Notes: generated by a model not told the origin, from the sequence alone. Numbered from the stretch's first letter, positions 33,601-47,092 are shown. The stretch: DNA of 64,000 nucleotides from Archivesica marissinica (GCA_014843695.1 CM026404.1:2960409-3024408); one strand, 5' to 3'. Made by a program: numbers and translations.

Positions 33601-36600
33601 ATTGATGGAATCCATCACCATCATGTAGATTATTGATGGAATCCACCACCATCATGTAGATTCTTGATGGAATCCACTGCCATCATGTAGATTATTGATG
33701 GAATCCACTGCCATCATGTAGATTATTGATGGAATCCACTACCATCATGTAGATTCTTGATGGAATCTACTACCATCATGTAGATTATTGATGGAATCCA
33801 CTACCATCATGTAGATTATTGATGGAATCCATCACCATCATGTAGATTCTTGATGGAATCCACTACCATCATGTAGATTATTGATGGAATCCACTGCCAT
33901 CATGTATATATTGATGGAATCCACTGCCATCATGTAGATTCATGAGGGAATCCACTACCATCATGAGGGAATCCACTGCCATCATGTAGATTATTGATGG
34001 AATCCACTACCATCATGTAGATTCATGAGGGAATCCACCACCACCATGTAGATTATTGATGGAATCCACTACCATCATGTAGATTCATGAGGGAATCCAC
34101 CACCATCATGTATATTATTGATGGAATCCACTGCCATCATGTAGATTCTTGATGGAATCCACTACCATCATGTAGATTATTGATGGAATCCACTACCATC
34201 ATGTAGATTATTGATGGAATCTACTACCATCATGTAGATTATTGATGGAATCCACTACCATCATGTAGATTATTGATGGAATCCATCACCATCATGTAGA
34301 TTCTTGATGGAATCCACTACCATCATGTAGATTATTGATGGAATCCACTGCCATCATGTAGATATTGATGGAATCCACTGCCATCATGTAGATTCATGAG
34401 GGAATCCACTACCATCATGTAGATTCATGAGGGAATCCACTGCCATCATGTAGATTATTGATGGAATCCACTACCATCATGTAGATTCATGAGGGAATCC
34501 ACCACCACCATGTAGATTATTGATGGAATCCACTACCATCATGTAGATTCATGAGGGAATCCACCACCATCATGTATATTATTGATGGAATCCACTGCCA
34601 TCATGTAGATTCTTGATGGAATCCACTACCATCATGTAGATTATTGATGGAATCCTGCCATCATGTAGATTCATGAGGGAATCCACTGCCATCATGTAGA
34701 TTCTTGATGGAATCCACTACCATCATGTAGATTATTGATGGAATCCACTACCATCATGTGGATTCTTGATGGAATCCACTACCATCATGTAGATTATTGA
34801 GGGAATCCATCACCATCATGTAGATTATTGATGGAATCCACTGCCATCATGTAGATTATTGATGGAATCCACTACCATCATGTAGATTCATGAGGGAATC
34901 CACCACCATCATGTAGATTATTGATGGAATCCACTACCATCATGTAGATTCTTGATGGAATCCACTACCATCATGTGGATTATTGATGGAATCCACCACC
35001 ATCATGTAGATTATTGATGGAATCCACCACCATCATGTGGATTCTTGATGGAATCCACCACCATCATATAGATTATTGAGGGAATCCACCACCATCATGT
35101 GGATTATTGATGAAATCCACTGCCATCATGTAGATTATTGATGGAATCCACCACCATCATGTAGATTATTGATGAAATCCACTGCCATCATGTAGATTCT
35201 TGATGGAATCCATCATGTAGATTATTGATGTAATCCATCACCATCATGTAGATTATTGATGGAATCCACTACCATCATGTAGATTCTTGATGGAATCCAC
35301 CACCACCATGTAGATTATTGATGGAATCCACTACCATCATGTAGATTATTGAGGGAATCCTCTACCATCATGTAGATTTTGATGGAATCCATCACCATCA
35401 TGTAGATTCTTGATGGAATCCACTACTACCATCATGTAGATTATTGATGGAATCCACTGCCATCATGTAGATTATTGATGGAATCCATCACCATCATGTA
35501 GATTATTGATGGAATCCACTACCATCATGTAGATTATTGATGGAATCCACTACCATCATGTAGATTATTGATGGAATCCACTGCTATCATGTAGATTATT
35601 GATGGAATCTACTGCCATCATGTAATTATTGATGGAATTTGTGGTTTTGTGGTCCACTACCATCATGTAGATTTTGATGGAATCCACTCATCATGTGATT
35701 ATTGATGGAATCACTCCATCATGTATTTTGGGTTTGTGTTGTGTCATCATGTAGATTTTGATGGAATCCACTCCATCATGTAGATTATTGATGGAATCCA
35801 TCACATCATGTAGATTTGAGGAATCCACTACCATCATGAGGGAATCCCATCATGTAGACCATTGATGGAATCCACTGCCATCATGTAGATTATTGATGGA
35901 ATCCACTACCATCATGTAGATTATTGATGGAATCCACTGCCATCATGTAGATTATTGATGGAATCCATCACCATTATGTAAATTTTGATGGAATCCACTT
36001 TGTGTTTGGGTTTTGTGTTTGGGTTGCCATCATGTAGATTATTGATGGAATCCACCACCATCATGTAGATTCTTGATGGAATCCACTACCATCATGTAGA
36101 TTCTTGATGGAATCCACTACCATCATGTAGATTCCTGATGGAATCCACTACCATCATGTAGATTATTGATGGAATCCACCGCCATCATATAGATTATTGA
36201 GGGAATCCACTACCATCATGTAGATTATTGATGGAATCCACTGCCATCATGTAGATTATTGATGGAATCCACTACCATCATGTAGATTCTTGATGGAATC
36301 CACCGCCATCATGTAGATTCTTGATGGAATCCATCACCAGCATGTAGATTATTGATGGAATCCACTACCATCATGTAGATTCTTGATGGAATCCATCACC
36401 ATCATGTAGATTATTGATGGAATCCACTGCCATCATGTAGATTATTGATGGAATCCACTGCCATCATGTAGATTCTTGATGGAATCCACCACCATCATGT
36501 AGATTATTGATGGAATCCACCACCATCATGTAGATTATTGATGGAATCCACCACCATCATGTAGATTCTTATGGAATCCACCACCATCATGTAGATTTTG

Positions 36601-37130
36601 ATGGAACCACACATCATGTGATTATTGATGGAATCCACTACCATCATGTAGATTATTGATGGAATCCACTCCATCATGTAGATTTTGATGGAATCCACTA
36701 CCATCATGTAGATTCTTGATGGAATCCACTGCCATCATGTAGATTCTTGATGGAATCCACCCTCATGTAGATTCTTGATGGAATCCATCACCATCATGTA
36801 GATTATTGATGGAATCCACTACCATCATGTAGATTCTTGATGGAATCCACTACCATCATGTAGATTATTGATGGAATCCACCACCATCATGTAGATTATT
36901 GATGGAATCCATCACCATCATGTAGATTATTGATGGAATCCACTACCATCATGTAGATTCTTGATGGAATCCACCACCATCATGTAGATTATTGATGGAA
37001 TCCACTACCATCATGTAGATTATTGATGAAATCCACTACCATCATGTAGATTATTGATGGAATCCATCACCATCATGTAGATTCTGTACTAGGGAGAGTG
37101 AGAAGAGGCAATGTGGATTTTAGTGTTACA
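30697..37130 (-). mobile_element. SINE-C split by an internal 6.4-kb array
   Basis: Left arm at 30697-30730 (TAATCGCTCTTGGCACCTCA, TTCTTGATGGAATCC) matches SINE-C before its GATGGAATCCATCGCCACGA segment. Right arm at 37090-37130 (AGGGAGAGTGAGAAGAGGCA, ATGTGG) matches the sequence just after it. Between the arms, that segment has been copied about 200 times. Confidence 0.85.
30719..37085. repeat. Large 31-bp minisatellite with nested higher-order structure, about 205 copies
   Basis: The unit is GATGGAATCCACTACCATCA plus TGTAGATTATT, with CATCACC/CTGCC/CCACC and CATGAGG/CTTGATGG variants. A TTTTTG variant marks a 279-bp (9-unit) block at 31151, 31430 and 31709, and again at 32913, 33192 and 33471. 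Variants near 31891/33901 and 32361/34362 show a further duplication of about 2.0 kb. From about 35600 to 36010 and near 36590 the array is degraded with T/G-rich insertions. Confidence 0.97.
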
Positions 37131-37138
37131 TATAAGGA

Positions 37139-37467
37139 GACCACACATGTTGGTCTGGTGGGTCTCCAACTCATAACCCTGTGAGTGTGTGACGGACACC
37201 GTATCTATTGCCACTCCGAGACCACACATGTTGGTCTGGTGGGTCTCCAGCTCATAACCCTGTGAGTGTGTGACGGACACGTATCTATTGCCACTCCGGG
37301 ACCACACATGTAGGTCTGGCAGGTCTCCAGCTCATAACCCTGTGAGTGCGTGACGGACACGATATCTATTGCCACTCCAGGACCACACATGTAGGTCTGG
37401 CGGGTCTCCAGCTCATAACCCTGTGAGTGTGTGACGGACACCGTATCTATTGCCACTCCGAGACCAC
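37139..37467. repeat. Minisatellite, about 81-bp unit, 4 copies
   Basis: Units contain ACCACACATGTTGGTCTGG, CTCATAACCCTGTGAGTG and TATCTATTGCCACTCC. Confidence 0.95.
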
Positions 37468-37591
37468 TTGATTCAAGGTCATACTGACGTCAAGGTCATA
37501 TAAACAGTGCTCCATGTTTATTAGAGGGATTTCGAGTAATAAAATCATTTTTAATGATGGGTATATATGTTCACCATATAACGGTAAGATG

Positions 37592-38885
37592 ATGTGGTGC
37601 CACATTCAACCACTTCAGGTCACAGGTCAGAGGTTATATACACAATATCTCGTGTTGCTCCATATCCCAATGTGAAGGGTGCAACATTCAACCACTTCAG
37701 GTCACAGGTCAGAGATTATATACACAATATCTCGTGTTGCTCCATATCCCAATGTGAAGGGTGCCACATTCAACCACCACAGGTCAGAGGTTATATACAC
37801 AATATCTCGTGTTGCTCCATATCCCAATGTGAAGGGTGCAACATTCAACCACCACAGGTCAGAGGTTATATACACAATATCTCGTGTTGCTCCATATCCC
37901 AATGTGAAGGGTGCAACATTCAACCACCACAGGTCAGAGGTTATATACACAATATCTTGTGTTGCTCCATATCCCAATGTGAAGGGTGCAACATTCAACC
38001 ACCACAGGTCAGAGGTTATATACACAATATCTTGTGTTGCTACATATCCCAATATGAAGGGTGCAACATTCAACCACCACAGGTCACAGGTTATATACAC
38101 AGTATCTTGTGTTGCTACATATCCCAATATGAAGGGTGCAACATTCAACCACCACAGGTCAGAGGTCAGAGGTTATATACACAATATCTTGTGTTGCTAC
38201 ATATCCCAAGGTGAAGGGTGCAACATTCAACCACCACAGGTCAGAGGTTATATACACAATATCTTGTGTTGCTCCATATCCCAATGTGAAGGGTGCAACA
38301 TTCAACCACCACAGGTCAGAGGTTATATACACAATATCTTGTGTTGCTCCATATCCCAATGTGAAGGGTGCAACATTCAACCACCACAGGTCAGAGGTTA
38401 TATACACAATATCTTGTGTTGCTACATATCCCAATGTGAAGGGTGCAACATTCAACCACCACAGGTCAGAGGTTATATACACAATATCTTGTGTTGCTCC
38501 ATATCCCAATGTGAAGGGTGCAACATTCAACCACCACAGGTCAGAGGTTATATACACAATATCTTGTGTTGCTCCATATCCCAATGTGAAGGGTGCAACA
38601 TTCAACCACCACAGGTCAGAGGTTATATACACAATATCTTGTGTTGCTCCATATCCCAATGTGAAGGGTGCAACATTCAACCACCACAGGTCAGAGGTTA
38701 TATACACAATATCTTGTGTTGCTCCATATCCCAATGTGAAGGGTGCAACATTCAACCACCACAGGTCAGAGGTTATATACACAATATCTTGTGTTGCTCC
38801 ATATCCCAATGTGAAGGGTGCAACATTCAACCACCACAGGTCAGAGGTTATATACACAATATCTCGTGTTGCTCCATATCCCATA
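37592..38885. repeat. Minisatellite, 75-bp unit, about 17 copies
   Basis: Units contain GTGCAACATTCAACCACCAC, AGGTTATATACACAATATC and CCATATCCCAATGTGAAGG. The unit is 25 codons long and lacks stops in several frames, giving overlapping frames up to 407 codons on both strands; none is a gene. Confidence 0.97.
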
Positions 38886-39033
38886 GAGAGATTGAAACAT
38901 AATTTAGCACTTCAATAACAAGACTTTCAAACTATAGGTAAGTTACACGGATATTATAGAGATATTTGGTGACCTGGGGCTAAATCCCTCTATAGTTTAT
39001 ATAGCTTGTGAAAAGACTTTTTCCTCGGGTAGA
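38886..39033. other. Short non-repetitive spacer
   Basis: No recognised feature. Confidence 0.5.
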
Positions 39034-39195
39034 ATTAGGTAGTCGCAATCATGCTACTATGGTGTGCACTTGGTCGAGCCAACTAACAGGTTAGCAGTGG
39101 CAGGTTCGTTCCACCATTCAGAACGTATATAATATTAACTGTGTTTGAGATGGGACTATAAAACCGAGGTCTGGTGTATCGGTGCTATACACCGG
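39034..39195 (+). mobile_element. SINE-A, diverged head, body expanded
   Basis: A tRNA-like head remnant (CAGTGGCAGGTTCGTTCC) is followed by TTAACTGTGTTTGAGATGGG and ACCGAGGTCTGGTGTATCGG, matching the SINE-A body at 5645-5700. From there the body repeats as the next array. Confidence 0.8.
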
Positions 39196-41236
39196 GCAGA
39201 TGTTACTATAAACTGAGGTCTGGTGTATCGGTGCTATACACCGGGCAGATGTTACTATAAACCGAGGTCTGGTGTATCGGTGCTATACATCGGGCAGATG
39301 GGACTATAAACCGAGGTCTGGTGTATCGGTGCTATACACCGGGCAGATGTTACTATAAACCGAGGTCTGGTGTATCGGTGCTATACATCGGGCAGATGGG
39401 ACTATAAACTGAGGTCTGGTGTATCGGTGCTATACATAGGGCAGATGTTACTATAAACCGAGGTCTGGTGTATCGGTGCTATACATCGGGCAGATGTTAC
39501 TATAAACCGAGGTCTGGTGTATCGGTGCTATACATCGGGCAGATGTTACTATAAACCGAGGTCTGGTGTATCGGTGCTATACACCGGGCAGATGTTACTA
39601 TAAACCGAGGTCTGGTGTATCGGTGCTATACACCGGGCAGATGTTACTATAAACCGAGGTCTGGTGTATCGGTGCTATACACCGGGCAGATGTTACTATA
39701 AACCGAGGTCTGGTGTATCGGTGCTATACATCGGGCAGATGGGACTATAAACCGAGGTCTGGTGTATCGGTGCTATACACCGGGCAGATGTTACTATAAA
39801 CCGAGGTCTGGTGTATCGGTGCTATACATCGGGCAGATGTTACTATAAACCGAGGTCTGGTGTATCGGTGCTATACATCGGGCAGATGTTACTATAAACC
39901 GAGGTCTGGTGTATCGGTGCTATACATCGGGCAGATGTTACTATAAACCGAGGTCTGGTGTATCGGTGCTATACACCGGGCAGATGTTACTATAAACCGA
40001 GGTCTGGTGTATCGGTGCTATACACCGGGCAGATGTTACTATAAACCGAGGTCTGGTGTATCGGTGCTATACATCGGGCAGATGTTACTATAAACCGAGG
40101 TCTGGTGTATCGGTGCTATACATCGGGCAGATGTTACTATAAACCGAGGTCTGGTGTATCGGTGCTATACACCGGGCAGATGTTACTATAAACCGAGGTC
40201 TGGTGTATCGGTGCTATACACCGGGCAGATGTTACTATAAACCGAGGTCTGGTGTATCGGTGCTATACACCGGGCAGATGTTACTATAAACCGAGGTCTG
40301 GTGTATCGGTGCTATACATCGGGCAGATGTTACTATAAACCGAGGTCTGGTGTATCGGTGCTATACACCGGGCAGATGTTACTGTAAACCGAGGTCTGGT
40401 GTATCGGTGCTATACACCGGGCAGATGTTACTATAAACCGAGGTCTGGTGTATCGGTGCTATACATCGGGCAGATGTTACTATAAACCGAGGTCTGGTGT
40501 ATCGGTGCTATACACCGGGCAGATGTTACTGTAAACCGAGGTCTGGTGTATCGGTGCTATACACCGGGCAGATGTTACTATAAACCGAGGTCTGGTGTAT
40601 CGGTGCTATACACCGGGCAGATGTTACTGTAAACCGAGGTCTGGTGTATCGGTGCTATACACCGGGCAGATGTTACTGTAAACCGAGGTCTGGTGTATCG
40701 GTGCTATACATCGGGCAGATGTTACTGTAAACCGAGGTCTGGTGTATCGGTGCTATACACCGGGCAGATGTTACTGTAAACCGAGGTCTGGTGTATCGGT
40801 GCTATACACCGGGCAGATGTTACTGTAAACCGAGGTCTGGTGTATCGGTGCTATACATCGGGCAGATGTTACTGTAACCGAGGTCTGGTGTATCGGTGCT
40901 ATACACGGGCAGATGTTACTGTAAACCGAGGTCTGGTGTATCGGTGCTATACACCGGGCAGATGTTACTGTAAACGAGGTCTGGTGTATCGTGCTATACA
41001 TCGGGCAGATGTTACTGTAAACCGAGGTCTGGTGTATCGGTGCTATACATCGGGCAGATGTTACTGTAAACCGAGGTCTGGTGTATCGGTGCTATACACC
41101 GGGCAGATGTTACTGTAAACCGAGGTCTGGTGTATCGGTGCTATACACCGGGCAGATGTTACTGTAAACCGAGGTCTGGTGTATCGGTGCTATACACCGG
41201 GCAGATGTTACTGTAAACCGAGGTCTGGTGTATCGG
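39147..41236. repeat. Minisatellite, 49-bp unit, about 42 copies, grown from the SINE-A body; ends at a gap
   Basis: Units join ACTATAAACCGAGGTCTGGT with GTATCGGTGCTATACACCGG and GCAGATGTT. The SINE-A counterpart is GATGGGATGTTAAACC...GTCGGTGCTTTACACC. CTATAAAC gives way to CTGTAAAC toward the right. The array is cut by the N run. Confidence 0.95.
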
Positions 41237-42236
41237 NNNNNNNNNNNNNNNNNNNNNNNNNNNNNNNNNNNNNNNNNNNNNNNNNNNNNNNNNNNNNNNN
41301 NNNNNNNNNNNNNNNNNNNNNNNNNNNNNNNNNNNNNNNNNNNNNNNNNNNNNNNNNNNNNNNNNNNNNNNNNNNNNNNNNNNNNNNNNNNNNNNNNNNN
41401 NNNNNNNNNNNNNNNNNNNNNNNNNNNNNNNNNNNNNNNNNNNNNNNNNNNNNNNNNNNNNNNNNNNNNNNNNNNNNNNNNNNNNNNNNNNNNNNNNNNN
41501 NNNNNNNNNNNNNNNNNNNNNNNNNNNNNNNNNNNNNNNNNNNNNNNNNNNNNNNNNNNNNNNNNNNNNNNNNNNNNNNNNNNNNNNNNNNNNNNNNNNN
41601 NNNNNNNNNNNNNNNNNNNNNNNNNNNNNNNNNNNNNNNNNNNNNNNNNNNNNNNNNNNNNNNNNNNNNNNNNNNNNNNNNNNNNNNNNNNNNNNNNNNN
41701 NNNNNNNNNNNNNNNNNNNNNNNNNNNNNNNNNNNNNNNNNNNNNNNNNNNNNNNNNNNNNNNNNNNNNNNNNNNNNNNNNNNNNNNNNNNNNNNNNNNN
41801 NNNNNNNNNNNNNNNNNNNNNNNNNNNNNNNNNNNNNNNNNNNNNNNNNNNNNNNNNNNNNNNNNNNNNNNNNNNNNNNNNNNNNNNNNNNNNNNNNNNN
41901 NNNNNNNNNNNNNNNNNNNNNNNNNNNNNNNNNNNNNNNNNNNNNNNNNNNNNNNNNNNNNNNNNNNNNNNNNNNNNNNNNNNNNNNNNNNNNNNNNNNN
42001 NNNNNNNNNNNNNNNNNNNNNNNNNNNNNNNNNNNNNNNNNNNNNNNNNNNNNNNNNNNNNNNNNNNNNNNNNNNNNNNNNNNNNNNNNNNNNNNNNNNN
42101 NNNNNNNNNNNNNNNNNNNNNNNNNNNNNNNNNNNNNNNNNNNNNNNNNNNNNNNNNNNNNNNNNNNNNNNNNNNNNNNNNNNNNNNNNNNNNNNNNNNN
42201 NNNNNNNNNNNNNNNNNNNNNNNNNNNNNNNNNNNN
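41237..42236. other. Assembly gap, exactly 1000 N
   Basis: A round-number run of N between two different arrays; the real size is unknown. Confidence 1.
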
Positions 42237-44655
42237 GCACATGGTACAGTTATCTGGGCACATGGTACAGTTATCTTGCACATGGTACAGTTATCTGGGC
42301 ACATGGTACAGTTATCTGGGCACATGGTACAGTTATCTCGCACATGGTACAGTTATCTGGGCACATGGTACAGTTATCTTGCACATAGTACAGTTTGCTC
42401 GACACATGGTACAGTTATCTGGGCACATGGTACAGTTATCTGGGCACATGGTACAGTTATCTGGGCACATGGTACAGTTATCTTGCACATAGTACAGTTA
42501 TCTGGGCACATGGTACAGTTATCTGGGCACATGGTACAGTTTGCTCGCCACATGGTACAGTTTGCTCGACACATGGTACAGTTTGCTCGACACACAGTTT
42601 GCTCGACACATGGTACAGTTTGCTCGACACATGGTACAGTTTGCTCGACACATGGTGCAGTTTGCTCGACACACAGTTTGCTCGACACATGGTACAGTTT
42701 GCTTGCCACATGGTACAGTTTGCTCGCCACATGGTACAGTTTGCTCGCCACATGGTACAGTTTGCTCGACACATGGTACAGTTTGCTCGACACATGGTAC
42801 AGTTTGCTCGACACATGGTACAGTTTGCTCGCACATGGTACAGTTTGCTCGACACATGGTACAGTTTGCTCGACACATGGTACAGTTTGCTCGACACATG
42901 GTACAGTTTGCTCGACACATGGTACAGTTTGCTCGACACATGGTACAGTTTGCTCGACACATGGTACAGTTTGCTCGACACATGGTACAGTTTGCTCGAC
43001 ACATGGTACAGTTTGCTCGACACATGGTACAGTTTGCTCGACACATGGTACAGTTTGCTCGACACATGGTACAGTTTGCTTGGCACATGGTACAGTTTGC
43101 TCGACACATGGTACAGTTTGCTCGACACATGGTACAGTTTGCTCGACACATGGTACAGTTTGCTCGACACATGGTACAGTTTGCTCGACACATGGTACAG
43201 TTTGCTCGACACATGGTACAGTTTGCTTGACACATGGTACAGTTTGATCGACACATGGTACAGTTTGCTTGACACATGGTACAGTTTGCTCGACACATGG
43301 TACAGTTTGCTCGACACATGGTACAGTTTGCTTGGCACATGGTACAGTTTGCTTGACACATGGTACAGTTTGCTTGACACATGTACAGTTATCTCGCACA
43401 TGGTACAGTTTGCTCGACACACAGTTTGCTCGACACATGGTACAGTTTGCTCGACACATGGTACAGTTTGCTTGACACATGGTACAGTTATCTCGCACAT
43501 GGTACAGTTTGCTCGACACACAGTTTGCTCGACACATGGTACAGTTTGCTTGACACATGGTACAGTTTGCTTGACACATGGTACAGTTATCTCGCACATG
43601 GTACAGTTTGCTCGACACACAGTTTGCTTGACACATGGTACAGTTTGCTCGACACATGGTACAGTTTGCTTGACACATGGTACAGTTTGCTTGACACATG
43701 GTACAGTTTGCTCGACACATGGTACAGTTTGCTCGACACATGGTACAGTTTGCTTGACACATGGTACAGTTTGCTCGACACACAATTTGCTCGACACATG
43801 GTACAGTTTGCTCGACACATGGTACAGTTTGCTCGACACATGGTACAGTTTGCTCGACACATGGTACAGTTTGCTCGACACATGGTACAGTTTGCTCGAC
43901 ACATGGTACAGTTTGCTCGACACATGGTACAGTTTGCTCGACACATGGTACAGTTTGCTCGACACATGGTACAGTTTGCTCGACACACAGTTTGCTCGAC
44001 ACATGGTACAGTTTGCTCGACACATGGTACAGTTTGCTCGACACATGGTACAGTTTGCTCGACACATGGTACAGTTTGCTCGACACATGGTACAGTTTGC
44101 TCGACACATGGTACAGTTTGCTCGACACATGGTACAGTTTGCTCGACACATGGTACAGTTTGCTCGACACATGGTACAGTTTGCTCGACACATGGTACAG
44201 TTTGCTCGACACATGGTACAGTTTGCTCGACACATGGTACAGTTTGCTCGACACATGGTACAGTTTGCTCGACACATGGTACAGTTTGCTCGACACATGG
44301 TACAGTTTGCTCGACACATGGTACAGTTTGCTCGACACATGGTACAGTTTGCTCGACACATGGTACAGTTTGCTCGACACATGGTACAGTTTGCTCGACA
44401 CATGGTACAGTTTGCTCGACACATGGTACAGTTTGCTCGACACATGGTACAGTTTGCTCGACACATGGTACAGTTTGCTGACACATGGTACAGTTTGCTT
44501 GACACATGGTACAGTTTGCTCGACACATGGTACAGTTTGCTTGACACATGGTACAGTTTGCTTGACACATGGTACAGTTTGCTTGACACATGGTACAGTT
44601 ATCTCACACATGGTACAGTTTGCTCGACACACAGTTTGCTCGACACATGGTACAT
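42237..44655. repeat. Minisatellite, 21-bp unit, about 115 copies
   Basis: The unit is ACACATGGTACAGTTTGCTC plus G; the left part has ATCTGGGC in place of TGCTCGAC. Truncated ACACAGTTTGCTCG units recur. Because 21 is a multiple of 3 and the unit lacks stops, frames of over 700 codons are open on both strands; they are not genes. Confidence 0.98.
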
Positions 44656-44848
44656 TTCACTTCTCATTGGTTAGATATTTTTGCACATCTGCCTATGCCT
44701 TCAGTTAGTATTTATTTCTTGGAACTACGTTTAAACTAAAACGTGTTCTTGGACATTCTCAGCTTTATTGTGCTTTACGACTTTTTGAGTCAGATTTTAT
44801 TATGTATCAATAAAAATTGTTAAACAATTAAGAGCATTTATTTTATAT

Positions 44849-45020
44849 GAATTAGAAACTCCGAGTGAAAGGTGAGATATTACTGACCTACTTTGTGTGA
44901 GGCTTTGAATTAGAAACTCCGAGTGAAAGGTGAGATATTACTGACCTACTCTGTGTGTGCTTTAAATTAGAAACTCCGAGTGAAAGGTGTGATATTAGTG
45001 ACCTACTTTGTGTGTGTTTT
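44849..45020. repeat. 58-bp direct repeat, 3 copies
   Basis: ATTAGAAACTCCGAGTGAAA starts at 44850, 44908 and 44966; the third copy runs into SINE-A. Confidence 0.93.
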
Positions 45021-45215
45021 ACGTTTATTTATCGTTGCTACCGGTTGCCCATATGAGCGACGCCTCCTGAAGAAATTAGTCATTTTAGATTTTTGGAGGG
45101 TAGTGCAATGATACAGACATAGACCCATTTCAGAGTCTCCTCTGGTTCTTTTACGTGCATGGTGTGAAGCACTGACATGAGACCTCGGTTTAACGTCCCA
45201 TCTGAATGACTGGCT
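45009..45215 (-). mobile_element. SINE-A, head missing
   Basis: TTTTACGTTTATTTATCGTT, ACGCCTCCTGAAGAAATTAG and CGGTTTAACGTCCCATCTG: the tail and body in reverse, ending before the tRNA-like head. Confidence 0.88.
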
Positions 45216-45506
45216 ATTATAGCAGATGTTTACTATTTGTAGATTTTATTGTGCAAGGTAGTTAGTGATCATTTCTTGCCCACATTATTACACACAATAG
45301 TGTACTGTTGAAGTTTATGACTTCGCCTTCTATTTGTTTATTGCATTGTTATGCATGCAGTTGAGATGAGCACAGTGATTTGCTCATCTACATATTTCAT
45401 GTAATGACATATTCGCGTTCCTTTGTAATGTACTATTTACGGCATTAGGTATGGAACAATCGTGTTTACAAGTACCAAGTGAGGATCCAGCTCTCCCTCA
45501 GTGTTC
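45216..45506. other. Non-coding spacer
   Basis: Nothing recognised. Confidence 0.5.
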
Positions 45507-46685
45507 TAGCAGCAACCACACAGTCAACGTTTGACTCAGCGTGTAGCAGCAAGCACACAGTCAACGGTTGACTCAGCATGTAGCAGCAAGCACACAGTCA
45601 ACGTTTGACTCAGCATGTAGCAGCAACCACACAGTCAACGTTTGACTCAGCGTGTAGCAGCAAGCACACAGTCAACGTTTGACTCGGCGTGTAGCAGCAA
45701 GCGCACAGTCAACGTTTGACTCAGTGTGTAGCAGCAACCACACAGTCAACGTTTGACTCGGCGTGTAGCAGCAAGCACAGTCAGCATTTGACTTGGCGTG
45801 TAGCAGCAGCCATACAGTCAACGTTTGACTCGGCGTGTAGCAGCAACCATAGTCAACGTTTGATTCGGCGTGTAGAGGAACCACACAGTCAACGTTTGAT
45901 TCGGCGTGTAGAGGAACCACACAGTCAACGTTTGACTCAGCGTGTAGCAGCAAGCACACAGTCAACATTTGTCTCAGTGTGTAGCAGCAACCACACAGTC
46001 AACGTTTGACTCGGCGTGTAGCAGCAAGCACACAGTCAGTGTTTGACTCGGTGTGTAGCAGCAACCACACAGTCAACGTTTGACTCGGCGTGTAGCAGCA
46101 AGCACACAGTCAGTGTTTGACTCGGTGTGTAGCAGCAACCACACAGTCAACGTTTGACTCAGCATGTAGCAGCAACCACACAGTCAACGTTTGACTCGGC
46201 GTGTAGCAGCAAGCACACAGTCAACGTTTGACTCGGCGTGTAGCAGCAAGCACACAGTCAACGTTTGACTCAGCATGTAGCAGCAACCACACAGTCAACG
46301 TTTGACTCGGCGTGTAGCAGCAAGCACACCGTCAACGTTTGACTCGGCGTGTAGCAGCAAGCGCACAGTCAACGTTTGACTCAGCATGTAGCAGCAACCA
46401 CACAGTCAACGTTTGACTTGGCGTGTAGCAGCAACCATAGTCAACGTTTGATTCGGCGTGTAGAGGAACCATACAGTCGACGTTTGACTCAGTGTGTAGC
46501 AGCAAGCACACAGTCAACGTTTGACTCGGCGTGTAGCAACAACCGCACAGTCAACGTTTGACTCGGTGTGTAGCAGCAAGCACACGGTCAACGTTTGACT
46601 CGGCGTTTAGCAGCAAGCACACAGTCAACGTTTGACTCAGTGTGTAGCAGCAAGCGCACAGTCAACGTTTGACTCAGCGTGTAGT
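45507..46685. repeat. Minisatellite, 37-bp unit, about 32 copies
   Basis: Units join GTGTAGCAGCAACCACACAG with TCAACGTTTGACTCGGC. Blocks at about 45680-45960 and 46330-46520 carry the same series of variants (AGAGGAACC, CATAGTC), showing block duplication. Confidence 0.97.
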
Positions 46686-46769
46686 GGGTACACTTCTTTA
46701 GTTTTTTGTTTCAATATTTTCTATGAACAGTGACGTTTATTTCATTACATTCATAATTAGATTATACAA

Positions 46770-46912
46770 ATATATTTTTGCTCGATTGCAAAACATGTTC
46801 TTACAACATTTATTTAATCGCTCTTGATCCATTGCTATAAGGTAGCGAGGAGGCAATGTAGATTTAGGAGACTTGCTTAAGGACAGCACCACCGAGGTTC
46901 TGGTGGGGCTAA
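46770..46912 (-). mobile_element. SINE-C, internally deleted
   Basis: GCTCGATTGCAAAACATG, TTAATCGCTCTTGATCC and GAGGAGGCAATGTAGATTTA are recognisable. The tRNA-like head is lost where the SINE-A fragment begins. Confidence 0.75.
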
Positions 46913-46980
46913 AACCTCTTCAGGAGGCATCGCTCATATGGGCAAGCAGTAGCGACGATAAATAAACGTAAAACACACAA
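46913..46980 (+). mobile_element. SINE-A 3' fragment
   Basis: CCTCTTCAGGAGGCATCGCT to AATAAACGTAAAACACAC: the last 70 bases of SINE-A joined to a SINE-C. Confidence 0.85.
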
Positions 46981-47092
46981 GATGAGCTATAAGTACCAAG
47001 AGCAAGCTTAATCGACGCCAAACGTAAAGAAAGTATATACATGGAAGACGCCTCAAGTCTTTGCACACTAGCGCTGAAAATAACAGTCAAAT

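Noticed and set aside
30719..37085. Centromeric satellite
   Set aside because: Higher-order structure is similar in form, but the array lies inside one SINE next to an ordinary gene and nothing else suggests a centromere.
37594..38918. Overlapping frames up to 407 codons in the 75-bp array
   Set aside because: Open in several frames on both strands because the unit is 25 codons long; not coding.
41110..42492. Frames running through the N gap
   Set aside because: N bases cannot support a reading frame.
42237..44708. Open frames up to about 759 codons on both strands
   Set aside because: They consist only of the 21-bp unit (7 codons) and are open in several frames at once; no splice signals or non-repeat sequence.
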